Part shown: piece after piece, positions 13,135 through 22,301 of the stretch
Layout: the number at the start of each line of letters is the position of its first letter
Numbering within the stretch: the first letter of the stretch is position 1
Assembly (NCBI GenBank): GCA_019745555.1
Contig: JAIESX010000055.1
Location: 1-47,721, forward strand
Direction of reading: 5' to 3'
DNA from: Burkholderiaceae bacterium
GTDB taxonomy: Bacteria > Pseudomonadota > Gammaproteobacteria > Burkholderiales > Burkholderiaceae_C
Length of the DNA: 47,721 nucleotides
The notes under the pieces: generated by a model
The model's database searches: none
What the model was told of the DNA's origin: nothing
Seen by the model: only the letters and a program-made list of their open reading frames with translations
Made by a program: the position numbers and the translations under genes

Positions 13135-14178
13135 TCAGCGGAAGCCGACGCGGTCCAGCATCTGCTGCACGGTGACCGAGTTCTTGCCCACCGTGCTGAT
13201 CGGGATGGTCTCGCTCTTGAAGCTGCCGCCGCTCATGGCCTGCAGGGCGGGGTTGTCGAGCTTCACGCCCTTGGCCGCGGGCCACTCGTTGTTGCCGTTG
13301 GCAAAGTGCTCCTGGGCCGCCGGGCTGGCCAGGTATTCCAGGAACTTCACGGCGTTGGCCTGGTTCTTGGCGTGTTTGGCAACCGCACCGCCGGCGATGT
13401 TCACATGTGTGCCCCAGCTGGACTGGTTGGGGAAGACCACCCCGACCTTCTCGACCACGGTCTGGTCTTCGGGTTTGCTTGAGCGCATCAGGCGGGCCAG
13501 ATAGTAGCTGTTGGTGACGGCCACGGCGCATTCGCCGGCGGCCACGGCCCGGATCTGGTCGGTGTCGCCGCCCTTGGGGGCGCGGGCCATGTTGTCGACC
13601 ATGCCCTTGAGCCAGGCCTCGGTCTTGGCGGCGCCCAGGTGCTCATACACCGAGCCGAACAGCGAGAGGTTGTAGGGATGCGAACCCGTGCGGATGCACA
13701 GCCGCCCCTTGTTCTTCGGGTCGCCCAGTTCCTCGTAGGTGTCGACGTCCTCGCGCTTGACCTTGATCTTGTCGTAGACGATGACGCGGGCACGGGTCGA
13801 AAAGCCGAACCAGGCTGAGGCGCCATCGGCATTGGGTGTGCTGCGCAGCTGGGCCGGAATGGCGGCTTCCAGCGCGGCCGACTTGACAGGCTGGAACAGG
13901 CCTTCGGCTTCGCCGCGCCACAGGCGTGCGGCATCGACCAGCAGGATCACGTCGGCCGGCGAGGCCGCGCCTTCGGCACGCAGGCGGGCCAGGATGCCGG
14001 CATCGTCGGCGTCCACGCGCTGGATGCGGATCCCGGTGGCGCGGGTGAACTGGCTGTACAGTGCTTCGTCGCTCGGGTAGTGACGGGCAGAGTAGAGATT
14101 CAGAACCTGATCCTGGGCCAGGGCCGGGCCGGCGGCCAGCAGGGCCGTGGCGGAGAGGGTGAAAATTCGCTTGAACAT
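13135..14178 (-). CDS. Fe(3+) ABC transporter periplasmic substrate-binding protein (FbpA/FutA type)
   Basis: The 347-residue protein begins MFKRIFTLSATALLAAG with an ALA-Q signal cleavage site near residue 22. The mature protein starts with the family's LNLYSARHY segment. Residues expected to bind ferric iron are the paired tyrosines in NSYYLARL near residue 220 and the Tyr in the LYSARHY segment. It should capture ferric iron in the periplasm. A perfect Fur-box palindrome lies 41 bases upstream of its start. No permease or ATPase gene follows; the gene ends against the clpA terminator, so the transport partners are elsewhere. Confidence 0.93.
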   Translation of the reverse strand: MFKRIFTLSATALLAAGPALAQDQVLNLYSARHYPSDEALYSQFTRATGIRIQRVDADDAGILARLRAEGAASPADVILLVDAARLWRGEAEGLFQPVKSAALEAAIPAQLRSTPNADGASAWFGFSTRARVIVYDKIKVKREDVDTYEELGDPKNKGRLCIRTGSHPYNLSLFGSVYEHLGAAKTEAWLKGMVDNMARAPKGGDTDQIRAVAAGECAVAVTNSYYLARLMRSSKPEDQTVVEKVGVVFPNQSSWGTHVNIAGGAVAKHAKNQANAVKFLEYLASPAAQEHFANGNNEWPAAKGVKLDNPALQAMSGGSFKSETIPISTVGKNSVTVQQMLDRVGFR

Positions 14179-14218
14179 AGAAGACGGCAGGTAAAGGGAA
14201 AAGGCATGATATACGTTA

Positions 14219-14233
14219 TGCGAATCATTCGCA
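14219..14233. promoter_or_regulatory. Fur box between the iron-binding protein and patatin genes
   Basis: TGCGAAT-C-ATTCGCA is a perfect 7-1-7 palindrome in an AT-rich region and matches the betaproteobacterial form of the Fur site. On the minus strand it overlaps a likely promoter of the iron-binding protein gene (TTGAAT, 17 bases, CATAAC). Confidence 0.8.
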
Positions 14234-14265
14234 ATAAATTCAATATTTCCCTCGGGACAGGATGG

Positions 14266-15177
14266 ATGAAGGGCGCCGTCCTGCTGGTGCTGCTGGCGGC
14301 GCTGACAGGTTGTGCCGTCGTACCTCCTGCGGCGCAGGAGCCCGCGCCGGCAGAGCCCGTGGCGCAGCGTTTGCCGCGCATAGGGCTGGCACTCGGCGGA
14401 GGTGCTGCGCGGGGTTTTGCGCATGTGGGGGTGATCCAGGTCCTCGAGGAAGCCGGCATCAAGCCGGATCTGGTCACCGGCACATCGGCGGGCAGTCTGG
14501 TGGCCGCCCTGTACGCCAGTGGACGCAACGGCGCCCAGTTGCAACGGGTGGCCGAGACCATGGACGAGGCGACGTTCACCGACTGGACGTTGCCTCTGTT
14601 CAACCGTGGCATGCTGCGTGGCGGCGCGCTGGCGCGCTATGTCCACCAGCAGGTGGGTGGACGCACGATCGAAGATCTCCCCTTGCCACTGGGCATCCTG
14701 GCCACCGATCTGCAGAACGGGCAGGGCGTGCTGTTCGAGCGCGGCGACATCGCCACGGCCGTGCGGGCCTCCAGTGCCGTACCGGGCCTGTTCGAGCCCG
14801 TGCGCATCACCGGGCGCGAGTACGTGGATGGCGGGCTGGTGGCGCCCGTGCCTGTGCGCCAGGCGCGGCAAATGGGCGCCGAGCTCGTGATCGCGGTCGA
14901 TATCTCGCAGGCGCCGGATGCCAATGTGCCCGGCGACATGTTCCAGATCCTGCTGCAGACCTTTGCCATCATGGGGCGCAGCATCAACGCGCTGGAGTTG
15001 CGGGGGGCAGACCTGGTGGTGGTGAGGCCTGCGCTCACAGGTATGGCGGGTACCGACTTTGCGGCCCGTACCCGGGCCATCCAGGCTGGCCGGGCCGCCA
15101 TGCAGCAGGCCCTGCCCCAGCTGCGCCTGGTCATGGAGTCCGGCATGCGACCCATGCCCCCGGCGCTACCGAAGTAG
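14266..15177 (+). CDS. Patatin-like phospholipase, lipoprotein (RssA-like)
   Basis: The 303-residue protein starts at 14266 (MKGAVLLVLLAALTGC, with GGGACAGG upstream), giving a lipoprotein signal with lipobox LTGC at residues 13-16. In-frame ATGs at 14206 and 14218 exist but would put the signal inside the protein and overlap the Fur box. The patatin fold is clear: oxyanion loop GGGAARGFAHVGV near residue 45, nucleophile GTSAGS near 75 and catalytic DGG near 190. It likely hydrolyses acyl esters of phospholipids from the envelope side. It is divergent from the iron-binding protein. Confidence 0.9.
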   Translation: MKGAVLLVLLAALTGCAVVPPAAQEPAPAEPVAQRLPRIGLALGGGAARGFAHVGVIQVLEEAGIKPDLVTGTSAGSLVAALYASGRNGAQLQRVAETMDEATFTDWTLPLFNRGMLRGGALARYVHQQVGGRTIEDLPLPLGILATDLQNGQGVLFERGDIATAVRASSAVPGLFEPVRITGREYVDGGLVAPVPVRQARQMGAELVIAVDISQAPDANVPGDMFQILLQTFAIMGRSINALELRGADLVVVRPALTGMAGTDFAARTRAIQAGRAAMQQALPQLRLVMESGMRPMPPALPK

Positions 15178-15183
15178 GCGAAA

Positions 15184-15212
15184 AAAAAGCCCCATCCTTG
15201 GATGGGGCTTTG
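15184..15212 (-). terminator. Intrinsic terminator, best read on the minus strand (phasin side)
   Basis: AAAGCCCCATCC pairs with GGATGGGGCTTT around a two-base loop. The eight A residues at 15181-15188 give a long U run only on the minus strand, so it is a full terminator for the phasin transcript coming from the right and a weaker one for the patatin gene. Confidence 0.85.
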
Positions 15213-15263
15213 AAGGGATCCCTGAACCTGTTGGTTACGAAAGGACCCGAGGAGACAACCGGT

Positions 15264-15289
15264 GGAAAAACAAAAATCTCTGTTTTTCC
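15264..15289. repeat. AT-rich hairpin between patatin and phasin genes
   Basis: GGAAAAACA (15264-15272) and TGTTTTTCC (15281-15289) form a 9-base stem with an 8-base loop. The stem is too AT-rich for a typical terminator. The role is unknown. Confidence 0.4.
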
Positions 15290-15375
15290 GATGAGCGAAT
15301 TATGTCAGGGTTTTCCCTTGTTGTGAAGCCTGTGCGTAAAGGCTTTGAAAATTTGGGCCTATCGGCGTCCGAAGC

Positions 15376-15918
15376 TCAACGCTTCTTGCTGGCAGCCTTG
15401 CCGGCTTCCACCGTGCTGGCGGTCGCCGCCTTGAAATTGGACTCAGCCAAGGCGGCCGCCTGCTTGGCCGATTTCTGGGCAGTTTCCAGCACATTGTTGG
15501 CGGCAGCCACGGCGCTCTTCATCAGGGCGACAGCGGTTTCGGAGCCGGCCGGGGCATTCTGGGCCGTGCTGTCCACGACATCCAGAAACTTCTTCTGGGC
15601 TTCGGCGAACTGGGCTTCGAAGGCCTTGCCGAACTCGGCGCTGGTCGCGGCGGCGATGTCATAGACCTCACGGCCATAGCTGGCGGTCTTCTCGCCCAGG
15701 GGTTGCAGCAGGGCGGTGGGCAGGGTCAGCAGATCCTGGGCGTCCTTGACGCCGAGCACTGCCTGGGTCTGCTGGGCGGAGTCGGCCAGCAGGGCCTTGG
15801 AGGTGGCGAGGTTGAGCTCGACCAGCTTTTCCACGCCTTCAAAGGCTTTGCCGGTCAGGCCGAAGAGGGTTTCAATGTTGGCCTTGTTGGCGGCCAGGAT
15901 TTGGTCAGCGGTCAGCAT
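15376..15918 (-). CDS. phaP: Phasin (polyhydroxyalkanoate granule-associated protein)
   Basis: The 180-residue protein begins [20 protein letters not shown], the typical start of beta-proteobacterial phasins, and is almost wholly helical and Ala-rich with an amphipathic pattern (for example [18 protein letters not shown] near 95). It ends in a Lys/Arg-rich tail. Phasins coat PHA granules and control their size and number. The start at 15918 has CAGGAAA upstream. The gene is monocistronic, ending at the terminator near 15184. Its promoter is bracketed by two PhaR-type palindromes. Biosynthesis genes phaC, phaA and phaB are not in the window. Confidence 0.94.
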   Translation of the reverse strand: MLTADQILAANKANIETLFGLTGKAFEGVEKLVELNLATSKALLADSAQQTQAVLGVKDAQDLLTLPTALLQPLGEKTASYGREVYDIAAATSAEFGKAFEAQFAEAQKKFLDVVDSTAQNAPAGSETAVALMKSAVAAANNVLETAQKSAKQAAALAESNFKAATASTVEAGKAASKKR

Positions 15919-15952
15919 ACAGATTTCCTGAGTGAAAGTGGACTGGTAATGT

Positions 15953-15969
15953 ATGCTGCATTGCAGCAT
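15953..15969. promoter_or_regulatory. PhaR-type operator 1 (perfect palindrome)
   Basis: ATGCTGCA-T-TGCAGCAT is a perfect 8-1-8 palindrome lying directly at and downstream of the predicted phasin transcription start. TGC-rich palindromes of this kind are the known binding type for PhaR, the PHA-sensing repressor. Confidence 0.75.
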
Positions 15970-15976
15970 GGAACGA

Positions 15977-16004
15977 ATTTTAGAGGGGTTGTGGCCGAAG
16001 GCAA
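15977..16004 (-). promoter_or_regulatory. Sigma-70-type promoter of the phasin gene
   Basis: On the minus strand TTGCCT (16004-15999), 16 bases, TAAAAT (15982-15977). Transcription would start near 15970, at the edge of operator 1. Confidence 0.6.
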
Positions 16005-16012
16005 GTGGTTTT

Positions 16013-16027
16013 TGCTGCTTTGCAGCA
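16013..16027. promoter_or_regulatory. PhaR-type operator 2
   Basis: TGCTGC-TTT-GCAGCA has the same arms as operator 1. It lies just upstream of the predicted -35 hexamer; the two palindrome centres are 59 bases apart, so the promoter sits between them. Confidence 0.7.
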
Positions 16028-16131
16028 TTCTAGGGTCCGTGCCCTAGCCGTGGTCGGGATGCGCGGGACTGCCCGGCCGGGGCTGCGTGTAAGGGGGCGG
16101 TCGGGGAGGACTGGCAGAATCAGGGCTGCGC

Positions 16132-16584
16132 ATGAACACCGAAACAAAAAAACCGACACCGGAGACACGCGGCGCCTACCCGGTCTGGCGGGCCATCACC
16201 ACGCGCTGGATGGACAACGACGTCTACGGACACGTCAACAACGTCGTCTACTACAGCTGGTTCGATACCGCCGTGAATGCCTGGTTGATCGAGCAGGGGG
16301 TGCTCGACATCCACGGTGGATCCACCATCGGCCTGGTCATCGAGACCCAGTGCAACTACTTTGCTTCGCTGGCCTTTCCTCAGACCGTGGAGGCCGGCAT
16401 CCGTGTGGCGCGGCTGGGCAACTCCAGCGTGCGTTACGAGGTGGGGCTGTTCGTCCAGGGCGAGCAGAGCGCGGCGGCCCAGGGGCATTTTGTCCATGTC
16501 TACGTGGACCGTCAGACCCGTCGCCCCGTGCCCTTGCCGTCCCCGTTGCGGGCCGCATTGCAATCGCTGCTGGTGCCCGCATGA
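16132..16584 (+). CDS. Acyl-CoA thioesterase, 4-hydroxybenzoyl-CoA thioesterase (hotdog) family
   Basis: The 150-residue protein has the family motif [20 protein letters not shown] near residues 24-43, in which the Asp of [11 protein letters not shown] is the usual catalytic acid. It then shows the beta-rich hotdog core and a [12 protein letters not shown] segment near the end. It should release CoA from a small acyl or aroyl thioester; the substrate cannot be told from sequence. Its stop overlaps the next ATG (ATGA), so it is coupled to the nitroreductase gene. Confidence 0.9.
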   Translation: MNTETKKPTPETRGAYPVWRAITTRWMDNDVYGHVNNVVYYSWFDTAVNAWLIEQGVLDIHGGSTIGLVIETQCNYFASLAFPQTVEAGIRVARLGNSSVRYEVGLFVQGEQSAAAQGHFVHVYVDRQTRRPVPLPSPLRAALQSLLVPA

Positions 16585-17267
16585 CAGTCGACGAAGCCAT
16601 CCGCACGCGCATGTCGGTGCGCGCCTTCACCACGCAGTCTGTGGAGCCGGCATTGATCCGCGAGATCCTCGAGCTGGCTGCGCGCGCGCCCTCTGGGACC
16701 AATACCCAGCCCTGGCACGTGTATGTGCTGCAAGGTGCCAGCCGCGACGCCCTGGTCCAGAAAGTCTGCGCAGCGCACGACGCTCTGCGCGCCGATCCTT
16801 CACTGGCGGCCGAGTACCGCGAGGCCTATGACTACTACCCCGATCAATGGGTCAGCCCCTACATCGACCGTCGGCGCGAGAACGGCTGGGGGCTCTACGG
16901 CCTGCTGGGCATCGGCAAGGGCGACAAGGACAAGATGCATGTCCAGCACCAGCGCAATTTCCGCTTCTTCGACGCGCCCGTGGGACTGATGTTCACGGTC
17001 GACCGCGTCATGGGTCGCGGTTCACTGCTGGATTACGGCATGTTTCTGCAGAACCTCATGCTGGCGGCACGCGCGCGCGGCCTGCACACCTGTCCGCAGG
17101 CCGCCTGGAACGGCTTTGCGAAGATCATCCTGCCGCACATCGGGGCGGGTCCCGACGAGATGCTGGTCTGCGGCATGGCGCTGGGCTACGCCGACCCGAC
17201 CGCCATCGTGAACACCTTCCACACGCCGCGCGTCCCGCTCGAGGACTACACCCGCTGGCTCACCTGA
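16581..17267 (+). CDS. Nitroreductase family FMN-dependent oxidoreductase
   Basis: The 228-residue protein opens with the FMN-binding signature [14 protein letters not shown] and continues with [16 protein letters not shown] near residues 34-49, both typical of nitroreductases. A second flavin-contact segment, [10 protein letters not shown], lies near residue 167. It uses NAD(P)H to reduce nitroaromatics, quinones or enals; the true substrate is unknown. The ATG at 16581 overlaps the thioesterase stop, which fixes the start. The antiporter gene follows after 14 bases. Confidence 0.92.
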   Translation: MTVDEAIRTRMSVRAFTTQSVEPALIREILELAARAPSGTNTQPWHVYVLQGASRDALVQKVCAAHDALRADPSLAAEYREAYDYYPDQWVSPYIDRRRENGWGLYGLLGIGKGDKDKMHVQHQRNFRFFDAPVGLMFTVDRVMGRGSLLDYGMFLQNLMLAARARGLHTCPQAAWNGFAKIILPHIGAGPDEMLVCGMALGYADPTAIVNTFHTPRVPLEDYTRWLT

Positions 17268-17281
17268 GACGAGGAAGAAGA

Positions 17282-18688
17282 ATGAGAACCCTGCGTTGGG
17301 GCCTGGCCCTGCTGGCGGCCTGCCCGGGCCTGGCCCTGGCGGCCGATCTGGACGGCAGCCAGCTGTCCGTCCTCTGGGGCGTGCCCTTTGCGGGCATCCT
17401 GCTTTCCATCGCCATCCTGCCGCTGGTCGCGCCGCTGTTCTGGCACCACCACTTCGGCAAGGTGGCCGCTGCCTGGTCCCTGGTCTTCCTGCTGCCCTTT
17501 GCCGCGGTCTTCGGGCCGGGGCTGGCGGCGGTGAATTTCGTGCATGCCCTGCTGGCCGAGTACATCCCCTTCATCATCCTGCTGACGGCGCTGTTCACGG
17601 TGGCTGGCGGCATCTACATCCGCGGCAACCTGCACGGCAGTCCCGGCCTGAACACGGCCATCCTGGCCATCGGCGCGGTGCTGGCGAGCTTCATGGGGAC
17701 GACCGGTGCCTCCATGCTGCTGATCCGTCCGTTGATCCGGGCCAATGACAACCGGCGCCACAAGGCCCACGTCATCATCTTCTTCATCTTCATCGTCTCG
17801 AACGCCGGCGGCTCCCTGACGCCGCTGGGCGACCCGCCGCTCTTCCTGGGGTTCCTGAAGGGGGTGGATTTCTTCTGGACCCTGAGCCACATCTTCCCAG
17901 AGACCCTGTTCCTCGTCGGCGTGCTGCTCGCCCTGTTCTATGCCATGGACAACTGGTACTACCATCGGCGCGAAGAAGTGCTGCCGGTCGATCCCACGCC
18001 GGACAGCAAGCGCATCGGTTTCGAAGGGGCGGTCAACTTCTGGCTGCTGGGCGCGGTCGTGGGCCTGGTACTGCTCAGTGGCTTCTGGAAGTCGTCCGTG
18101 ACCTTCAACATCGCCGGTACCGATGTCGGCCTGCCGGGCGTGGTGCGTGACATCGGCCTGATCATCGTCACCTTCATCTCGCTGCGCATCACGCCGGCGG
18201 CCGTGCATGATCGCAACCAGTTTTCCTGGGCGCCCATGCAGGAGGTGGCCAAGCTCTTCGCCGGGATCTTCCTGACCATCATCCCGGTCATTGCCATGCT
18301 CAAGGCCGGCGTGCATGGTCCTTTTGGTGCGGTCGTGGCGGCCGTGACCCGTCCTGATGGCTCGCCCGACCCGGCCATGTATTTCTGGGCCACAGGCGCG
18401 CTGAGCTCCTTCCTCGACAATGCGCCGACCTATCTGGTCTTCTTCAACACCGCCGGCGGCGATCCGGCCGTGCTGATGAGCACGCTGGCGCCCACGCTGG
18501 CGGCCATCTCGGCCGGTGCTGTCTTCATGGGCGCCAACACCTACATTGGCAACGCACCCAACCTGATGGTCAAGGCCATCGCCGAGGACCGTGGCGTGAA
18601 GATGCCCAGCTTCTTCGGTTACATGCTGTGGTCCTGCGGCATCCTGCTGCCGCTGTTCGTCATCATCACCCTGATCTGGTTCCGTTAA
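17282..18688 (+). CDS. Sodium:proton antiporter-like protein (NhaD/ArsB superfamily)
   Basis: The 468-residue membrane protein starts with an apparent signal sequence (MRTLRWGLALLAACPG, cleavage near ALA-ADL) and then has about ten to twelve hydrophobic segments. The family marker SNAGGSLTPLGDPPLFLGF lies near residues 176-194, and a second re-entrant-like segment with GALSSFLDNAPTYLVFF lies near 375. Such proteins exchange Na+ for H+ or carry organic anions; the exact substrate is uncertain. It lies between a nitroreductase and a 2-hydroxyacid dehydrogenase on the same strand, likely in one transcript. Confidence 0.85.
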   Translation: MRTLRWGLALLAACPGLALAADLDGSQLSVLWGVPFAGILLSIAILPLVAPLFWHHHFGKVAAAWSLVFLLPFAAVFGPGLAAVNFVHALLAEYIPFIILLTALFTVAGGIYIRGNLHGSPGLNTAILAIGAVLASFMGTTGASMLLIRPLIRANDNRRHKAHVIIFFIFIVSNAGGSLTPLGDPPLFLGFLKGVDFFWTLSHIFPETLFLVGVLLALFYAMDNWYYHRREEVLPVDPTPDSKRIGFEGAVNFWLLGAVVGLVLLSGFWKSSVTFNIAGTDVGLPGVVRDIGLIIVTFISLRITPAAVHDRNQFSWAPMQEVAKLFAGIFLTIIPVIAMLKAGVHGPFGAVVAAVTRPDGSPDPAMYFWATGALSSFLDNAPTYLVFFNTAGGDPAVLMSTLAPTLAAISAGAVFMGANTYIGNAPNLMVKAIAEDRGVKMPSFFGYMLWSCGILLPLFVIITLIWFR

Positions 18689-18706
18689 ACAAAGAGAGAG
18701 AGACCC

Positions 18707-19690
18707 ATGAGCAAGCCCCGTATCCTCGTCACCCGAGCCGTCTTTCCCGAGACCGTGGACTACCTGTCCCGGCACTTCGAGGTCGAAGCCAACCCGTCTG
18801 ATGAGGACTGGAACGGCGCGCAACTGGCCGAGCGCCTGCGCGACAAGGATGGCGCCTTCACCACCGGCAGCGTGCGCATCGATGCCGCGGTGCTGGAGGC
18901 CTGTCCGAAGCTGAAGATCTGTGCCAACATGGCCGTGGGCTACAACAACTTCGATCTCGACGCCATGACGGCGCGCGGTGTACTGGGCACCAATACACCC
19001 GATGTGCTGACCGAGACCACGGCGGACTTCGGCTTCGCCCTGCTGATGGCCACGGCACGCCGTATCACCGAGAGCGAGATTTACCTGCGCGAGGGTAAGT
19101 GGACCAAGTGGAGCTACGACATGTTCGCGGGCTCCGACATCCACGGCGCGACGTTGGGCATCCTGGGCATGGGTCGCATCGGCCAGGGCATCGCCCGGCG
19201 CGGTTCGCATGGCTTTGGCATGAACGTGATCTATCACAACCGTTCGCGCCTCGACGCCGCGACCGAAGCCGAGTGCAAGGCACGTTACGTGAGCAAGGAA
19301 GAACTGTTCAAGACCGCGGACCATCTGGTGCTGGTGCTACCTTACTCGGCAGCCTCGCACCACATCGTCGGGGCGGCTGAAATCGCCCTCATGAAACCCA
19401 CGGCCACCCTGGTCAACATCGCCCGCGGCGGCATCGTGGATGAAGATGCGCTGGTGCAGGCGCTGCGCGACAAGCGCATCGCGGCAGCAGGCCTGGACGT
19501 GTTCGAGGGCGAGCCCAAGGTGAACCCCGGCCTGCTGACCGTGCCCAATGTGGTGCTCACGCCCCACATCGCCAGCTCCAGCGTGCCCACGCGCAAGGCC
19601 ATGGCCAAGCTGGCTGCGGACAACCTGATTGAATTCCTCACCAGGGGCAAGGCACTCACGCCCCTGAACCCGCAGGTCATCCGGGGCTGA
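18707..19690 (+). CDS. D-isomer-specific 2-hydroxyacid dehydrogenase (glyoxylate/hydroxypyruvate reductase type)
   Basis: The 327-residue cytoplasmic enzyme has the Rossmann motif LGILGMGRIGQGIARRG near residues 149-164 and the catalytic set Arg in NIARGGIVDEDAL near 240, Glu in DVFEGEP near 268 and His in LTPHIASSS near 287. NMAVGYNNFDLD near residue 75 is typical of the GhrB/D-glycerate dehydrogenase branch. It probably reduces glyoxylate or hydroxypyruvate with NAD(P)H. It follows the antiporter gene after 18 bases. Confidence 0.92.
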   Translation: MSKPRILVTRAVFPETVDYLSRHFEVEANPSDEDWNGAQLAERLRDKDGAFTTGSVRIDAAVLEACPKLKICANMAVGYNNFDLDAMTARGVLGTNTPDVLTETTADFGFALLMATARRITESEIYLREGKWTKWSYDMFAGSDIHGATLGILGMGRIGQGIARRGSHGFGMNVIYHNRSRLDAATEAECKARYVSKEELFKTADHLVLVLPYSAASHHIVGAAEIALMKPTATLVNIARGGIVDEDALVQALRDKRIAAAGLDVFEGEPKVNPGLLTVPNVVLTPHIASSSVPTRKAMAKLAADNLIEFLTRGKALTPLNPQVIRG

Positions 19691-19704
19691 GAGGCCGCCC
19701 GCGA

Positions 19705-20838
19705 TCAGGCCACCTGGGTCTCGGTCTTGCGGAACTGCAGGCCGGCCTGGCGCGTGACTTCACCCAGCAGCTGCTCGCGCGTCTGCGCATCGCGCAGCCA
19801 GCGCGCGTCGTTGTGGCCACGCTCGGTGCTGCTGCGCAGCAGCTCCAGCGCCGCACCCGTGCCCGGTGAGGTGGCGTAGGGCTGCACGCGGTCCAGCGTA
19901 GCCAGGATGTGCTCCTTGAGCGGCAGGTGGGTGCCGCTGGCCGGGTCCACGTAGACGGCCTCCAGCCCGAAGCGGCAGGCCTGGAAGCGGTTGTAGGTGT
20001 AGACGAGGTAGTCGTCCTCCTCCGGCTGGAAGGGATCTTCCTTAAGGAACCAGGCCGCCAACGCCTGCACATAGCCGGCCAGCGCTGCGGCGCGTTCGAT
20101 GGACAGGGGCGTGTCGAAGACGCGGATCTCGATGGTGCCGTACTCGGGCTTGGGCCGGATGTCCCAGTAGAAGTCCTTCATGCTCTTGACCACGCCGGTG
20201 CGCGTCATCTTGTCGAAGTAGGCGTTGAAGTCGTCCCAGTTGAGCACGAAGGGTGCGCGCCCCGAGAGCGGGAAGGCGAACACCGAATTCAGGCGAGCCG
20301 AGTCGAAGGCCGTGTCGTGCCCCTGCACAAAAGGCGAGGAGGCCGACAGCGCGATGAAGTGCGGGATGTAGCGCGACATCCGGTGCAGCATGAGCAGGGC
20401 GCTGTCGGCGTCCGGACAGCCGATGTGCACGTGCTGGCCGAAGATGGTGAACTGCTTGGACAGGTAGCCGTAGAGCTCGGACAGCTGCTTGAAGCGCGGC
20501 TTGTCGTAGATGCGACGCTCGTGCCACTGTTGGAAGGGGTGGGTGCCGCCGCCGACCACCGCGATGTTGAGCTTGTCTGCGCACTGCACCAGCGCGTCAC
20601 GGATCAGGCCCAGTTGCTCGCGCACCTGGGCGGGCGAGTGGCAGACGTCGGTGGAGATCTCGATCATGCTCGAGGTCATCTCGGGCACCACGCTGCCGGG
20701 CAGCTGGCGCTTGGCCATCAGGCGCAGCATGTCGTCGGCATAGGGTGCGAGATCGTAGTCGTGCGTGTTCACGAGCTGCAGTTCGAGCTCCACGCCCAGG
20801 GTCAGGGCCTCGGAGTGGCTGAAGGGTTCAAGCGGCAT
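19705..20838 (-). CDS. YbdK-family carboxylate-amine ligase (glutamate-cysteine ligase type 2 homologue)
   Basis: The 377-residue protein has the GCS2 motifs [12 protein letters not shown] near residues 12-23, [12 protein letters not shown] near 50-61, [10 protein letters not shown] near 101 and [10 protein letters not shown] near 133. Members ligate an amino group to a glutamyl-type carboxylate using ATP; E. coli YbdK has weak glutamate-cysteine ligase activity. The physiological product is unknown. Its start overlaps the end of the Kef-like antiporter gene by 11 bases, so the two are translationally coupled. Confidence 0.9.
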   Translation of the reverse strand: MPLEPFSHSEALTLGVELELQLVNTHDYDLAPYADDMLRLMAKRQLPGSVVPEMTSSMIEISTDVCHSPAQVREQLGLIRDALVQCADKLNIAVVGGGTHPFQQWHERRIYDKPRFKQLSELYGYLSKQFTIFGQHVHIGCPDADSALLMLHRMSRYIPHFIALSASSPFVQGHDTAFDSARLNSVFAFPLSGRAPFVLNWDDFNAYFDKMTRTGVVKSMKDFYWDIRPKPEYGTIEIRVFDTPLSIERAAALAGYVQALAAWFLKEDPFQPEEDDYLVYTYNRFQACRFGLEAVYVDPASGTHLPLKEHILATLDRVQPYATSPGTGAALELLRSSTERGHNDARWLRDAQTREQLLGEVTRQAGLQFRKTETQVA

Positions 20839-22087
20839 CGGTCTGGTCTCCCTCGACTTTGATACGGCGGATCGCGGGTGGGCGACCGGCTTCGCCGGCG
20901 CGTTGCAGCGCCAGCACGGCCATGAGCGCCCCCAGCACTTCCATGATGAGGATCAGGGGCAGCGCGATGGCGGCCACCTGCGTGCCGATGCCCGGCGCGA
21001 ATTCGGAGAACTGGGAGACCAGCAGCAGGGCCACGGCCGACATGGGCCACAGGGCGCCAGCTGTCCACAGGGCCTGGCGCGCGCTGGCACCGCTGCCGAT
21101 GACCCCCAGGCCGATGCCGGCCAGCTTGGCCAGGGCCCGTGCCAGCACCAGCGCGGCGATCAGGCTCCAGGCCTGCCAGTTCCATGGGGCCTGGGCGGCG
21201 GCCATGGAGACCAGCACGAACATCAGGATGGTGAGGATGGCCGAGGCCGTGCCGAACTGGCGCGGCCAGGACCAGGGGCGCGGATGCAGGGTCTTGAGGA
21301 GAATGCCGGCCAGCAGCGCGGCCAGTGGTGCCGAGCCGCCGAAGTGCGCGGCCAGCGCCGTGCCCGCGGCGATCAGCGCGAGCTGCAGCACGGCGGTGTT
21401 CTCGCTGGTCGGGCTCATGATCTGCAGCGCCTTGCGCAGCGCCAGGGCCAGCAGCGCCCCTACGAGCACCGAGGCCACCACGAGCAGCAGCACCGGGTAG
21501 AAGGCGTCAGCCAGCCGCGCTTCCTCGCGACCCAGCAGGCGGGCCATGACGCCGCCCAGGGCCAGCACGTAGAAGGTATTGAGCGCCGCCAGCGTGATGG
21601 CGCGGTCGGTGACGGGGCCGCTGGCGCGGATGTCGCTGGCCACGCGCATCAGTACGGCCGGCGAGGCGGCCACCATCAGCAGGGCCAGCGGCATGTGCAG
21701 CGCTTCGTCAACGCCGAAGAGCATCAGCACCCACCAGGCCAGCAGGTAGGTGGCCACGGCCTCGCCGACGCTTTGTGCGAGAAGCATCGGGTTGTGGCGG
21801 AACCAGCGCAGCGAGAGGCGGCCGCCGGCTTCGAACAGCACGATGGACAGGCCGAGCTCGACCATGAACTGGGCAATGCCGTCGAGCGGCCAGGTCGCGG
21901 CCGTATAGCCCGAGAAGCCTGCCAGGGCGCCGACGATGGAATAGCCCAGCACCTTGGGCAGGGCCAGGTAACGCTGCAGCAGATGGCCCGCCGCAGCCGC
22001 CAGGGCCAGCAGCAGGGCCCACTGCACGGTGGGCAGGCCGGCCGAGGGCTTGATCCATTCGGACCAGTTGAGCATGAGATCGATCAT
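20828..22087 (-). CDS. Kef-type cation:proton antiporter (CPA2), without RCK domain
   Basis: The 419-residue protein is almost entirely membrane-embedded (about 12 hydrophobic segments). It shows family segments such as [16 protein letters not shown] near 44-59 and [15 protein letters not shown] near 79-93. KefB and KefC carry a C-terminal nucleotide-binding RCK/KTN domain of about 200 residues; here the protein ends shortly after the last membrane helix, so that domain is absent. AAAAGGAGACGCG precedes the ATG at 22087. The gene is first in a pair with the YbdK-type ligase. Confidence 0.87.
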   Translation of the reverse strand: MIDLMLNWSEWIKPSAGLPTVQWALLLALAAAAGHLLQRYLALPKVLGYSIVGALAGFSGYTAATWPLDGIAQFMVELGLSIVLFEAGGRLSLRWFRHNPMLLAQSVGEAVATYLLAWWVLMLFGVDEALHMPLALLMVAASPAVLMRVASDIRASGPVTDRAITLAALNTFYVLALGGVMARLLGREEARLADAFYPVLLLVVASVLVGALLALALRKALQIMSPTSENTAVLQLALIAAGTALAAHFGGSAPLAALLAGILLKTLHPRPWSWPRQFGTASAILTILMFVLVSMAAAQAPWNWQAWSLIAALVLARALAKLAGIGLGVIGSGASARQALWTAGALWPMSAVALLLVSQFSEFAPGIGTQVAAIALPLILIMEVLGALMAVLALQRAGEAGRPPAIRRIKVEGDQTDAA

Positions 22088-22301
22088 CGCGTCTCCTTTT
22101 GTTATGCGAGAGCCCGGCCCGGAAGCCGGGGACTGTCTGCCCGGATCAGGCCTGTGGGAGGCCGGGGCGTACAGAGGCGTGGGGATGGTGGACCGATGCA
22201 CCGGTCGATGCGATTCGAGTATAGCCCGCAGCGTGCGGAACGCGCCTGCATCCCGCCAGTCTGTAGGGCCAGGCTTGCACGACAATGTCGCCTGTGGAGG
22301 T

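Noticed and set aside
17246..19324. 692-codon minus-strand open frame opposite the antiporter and dehydrogenase genes
   Set aside because: His/Gln/Gly/Asp-rich low-complexity product with no motif, opposite two well-defined genes.
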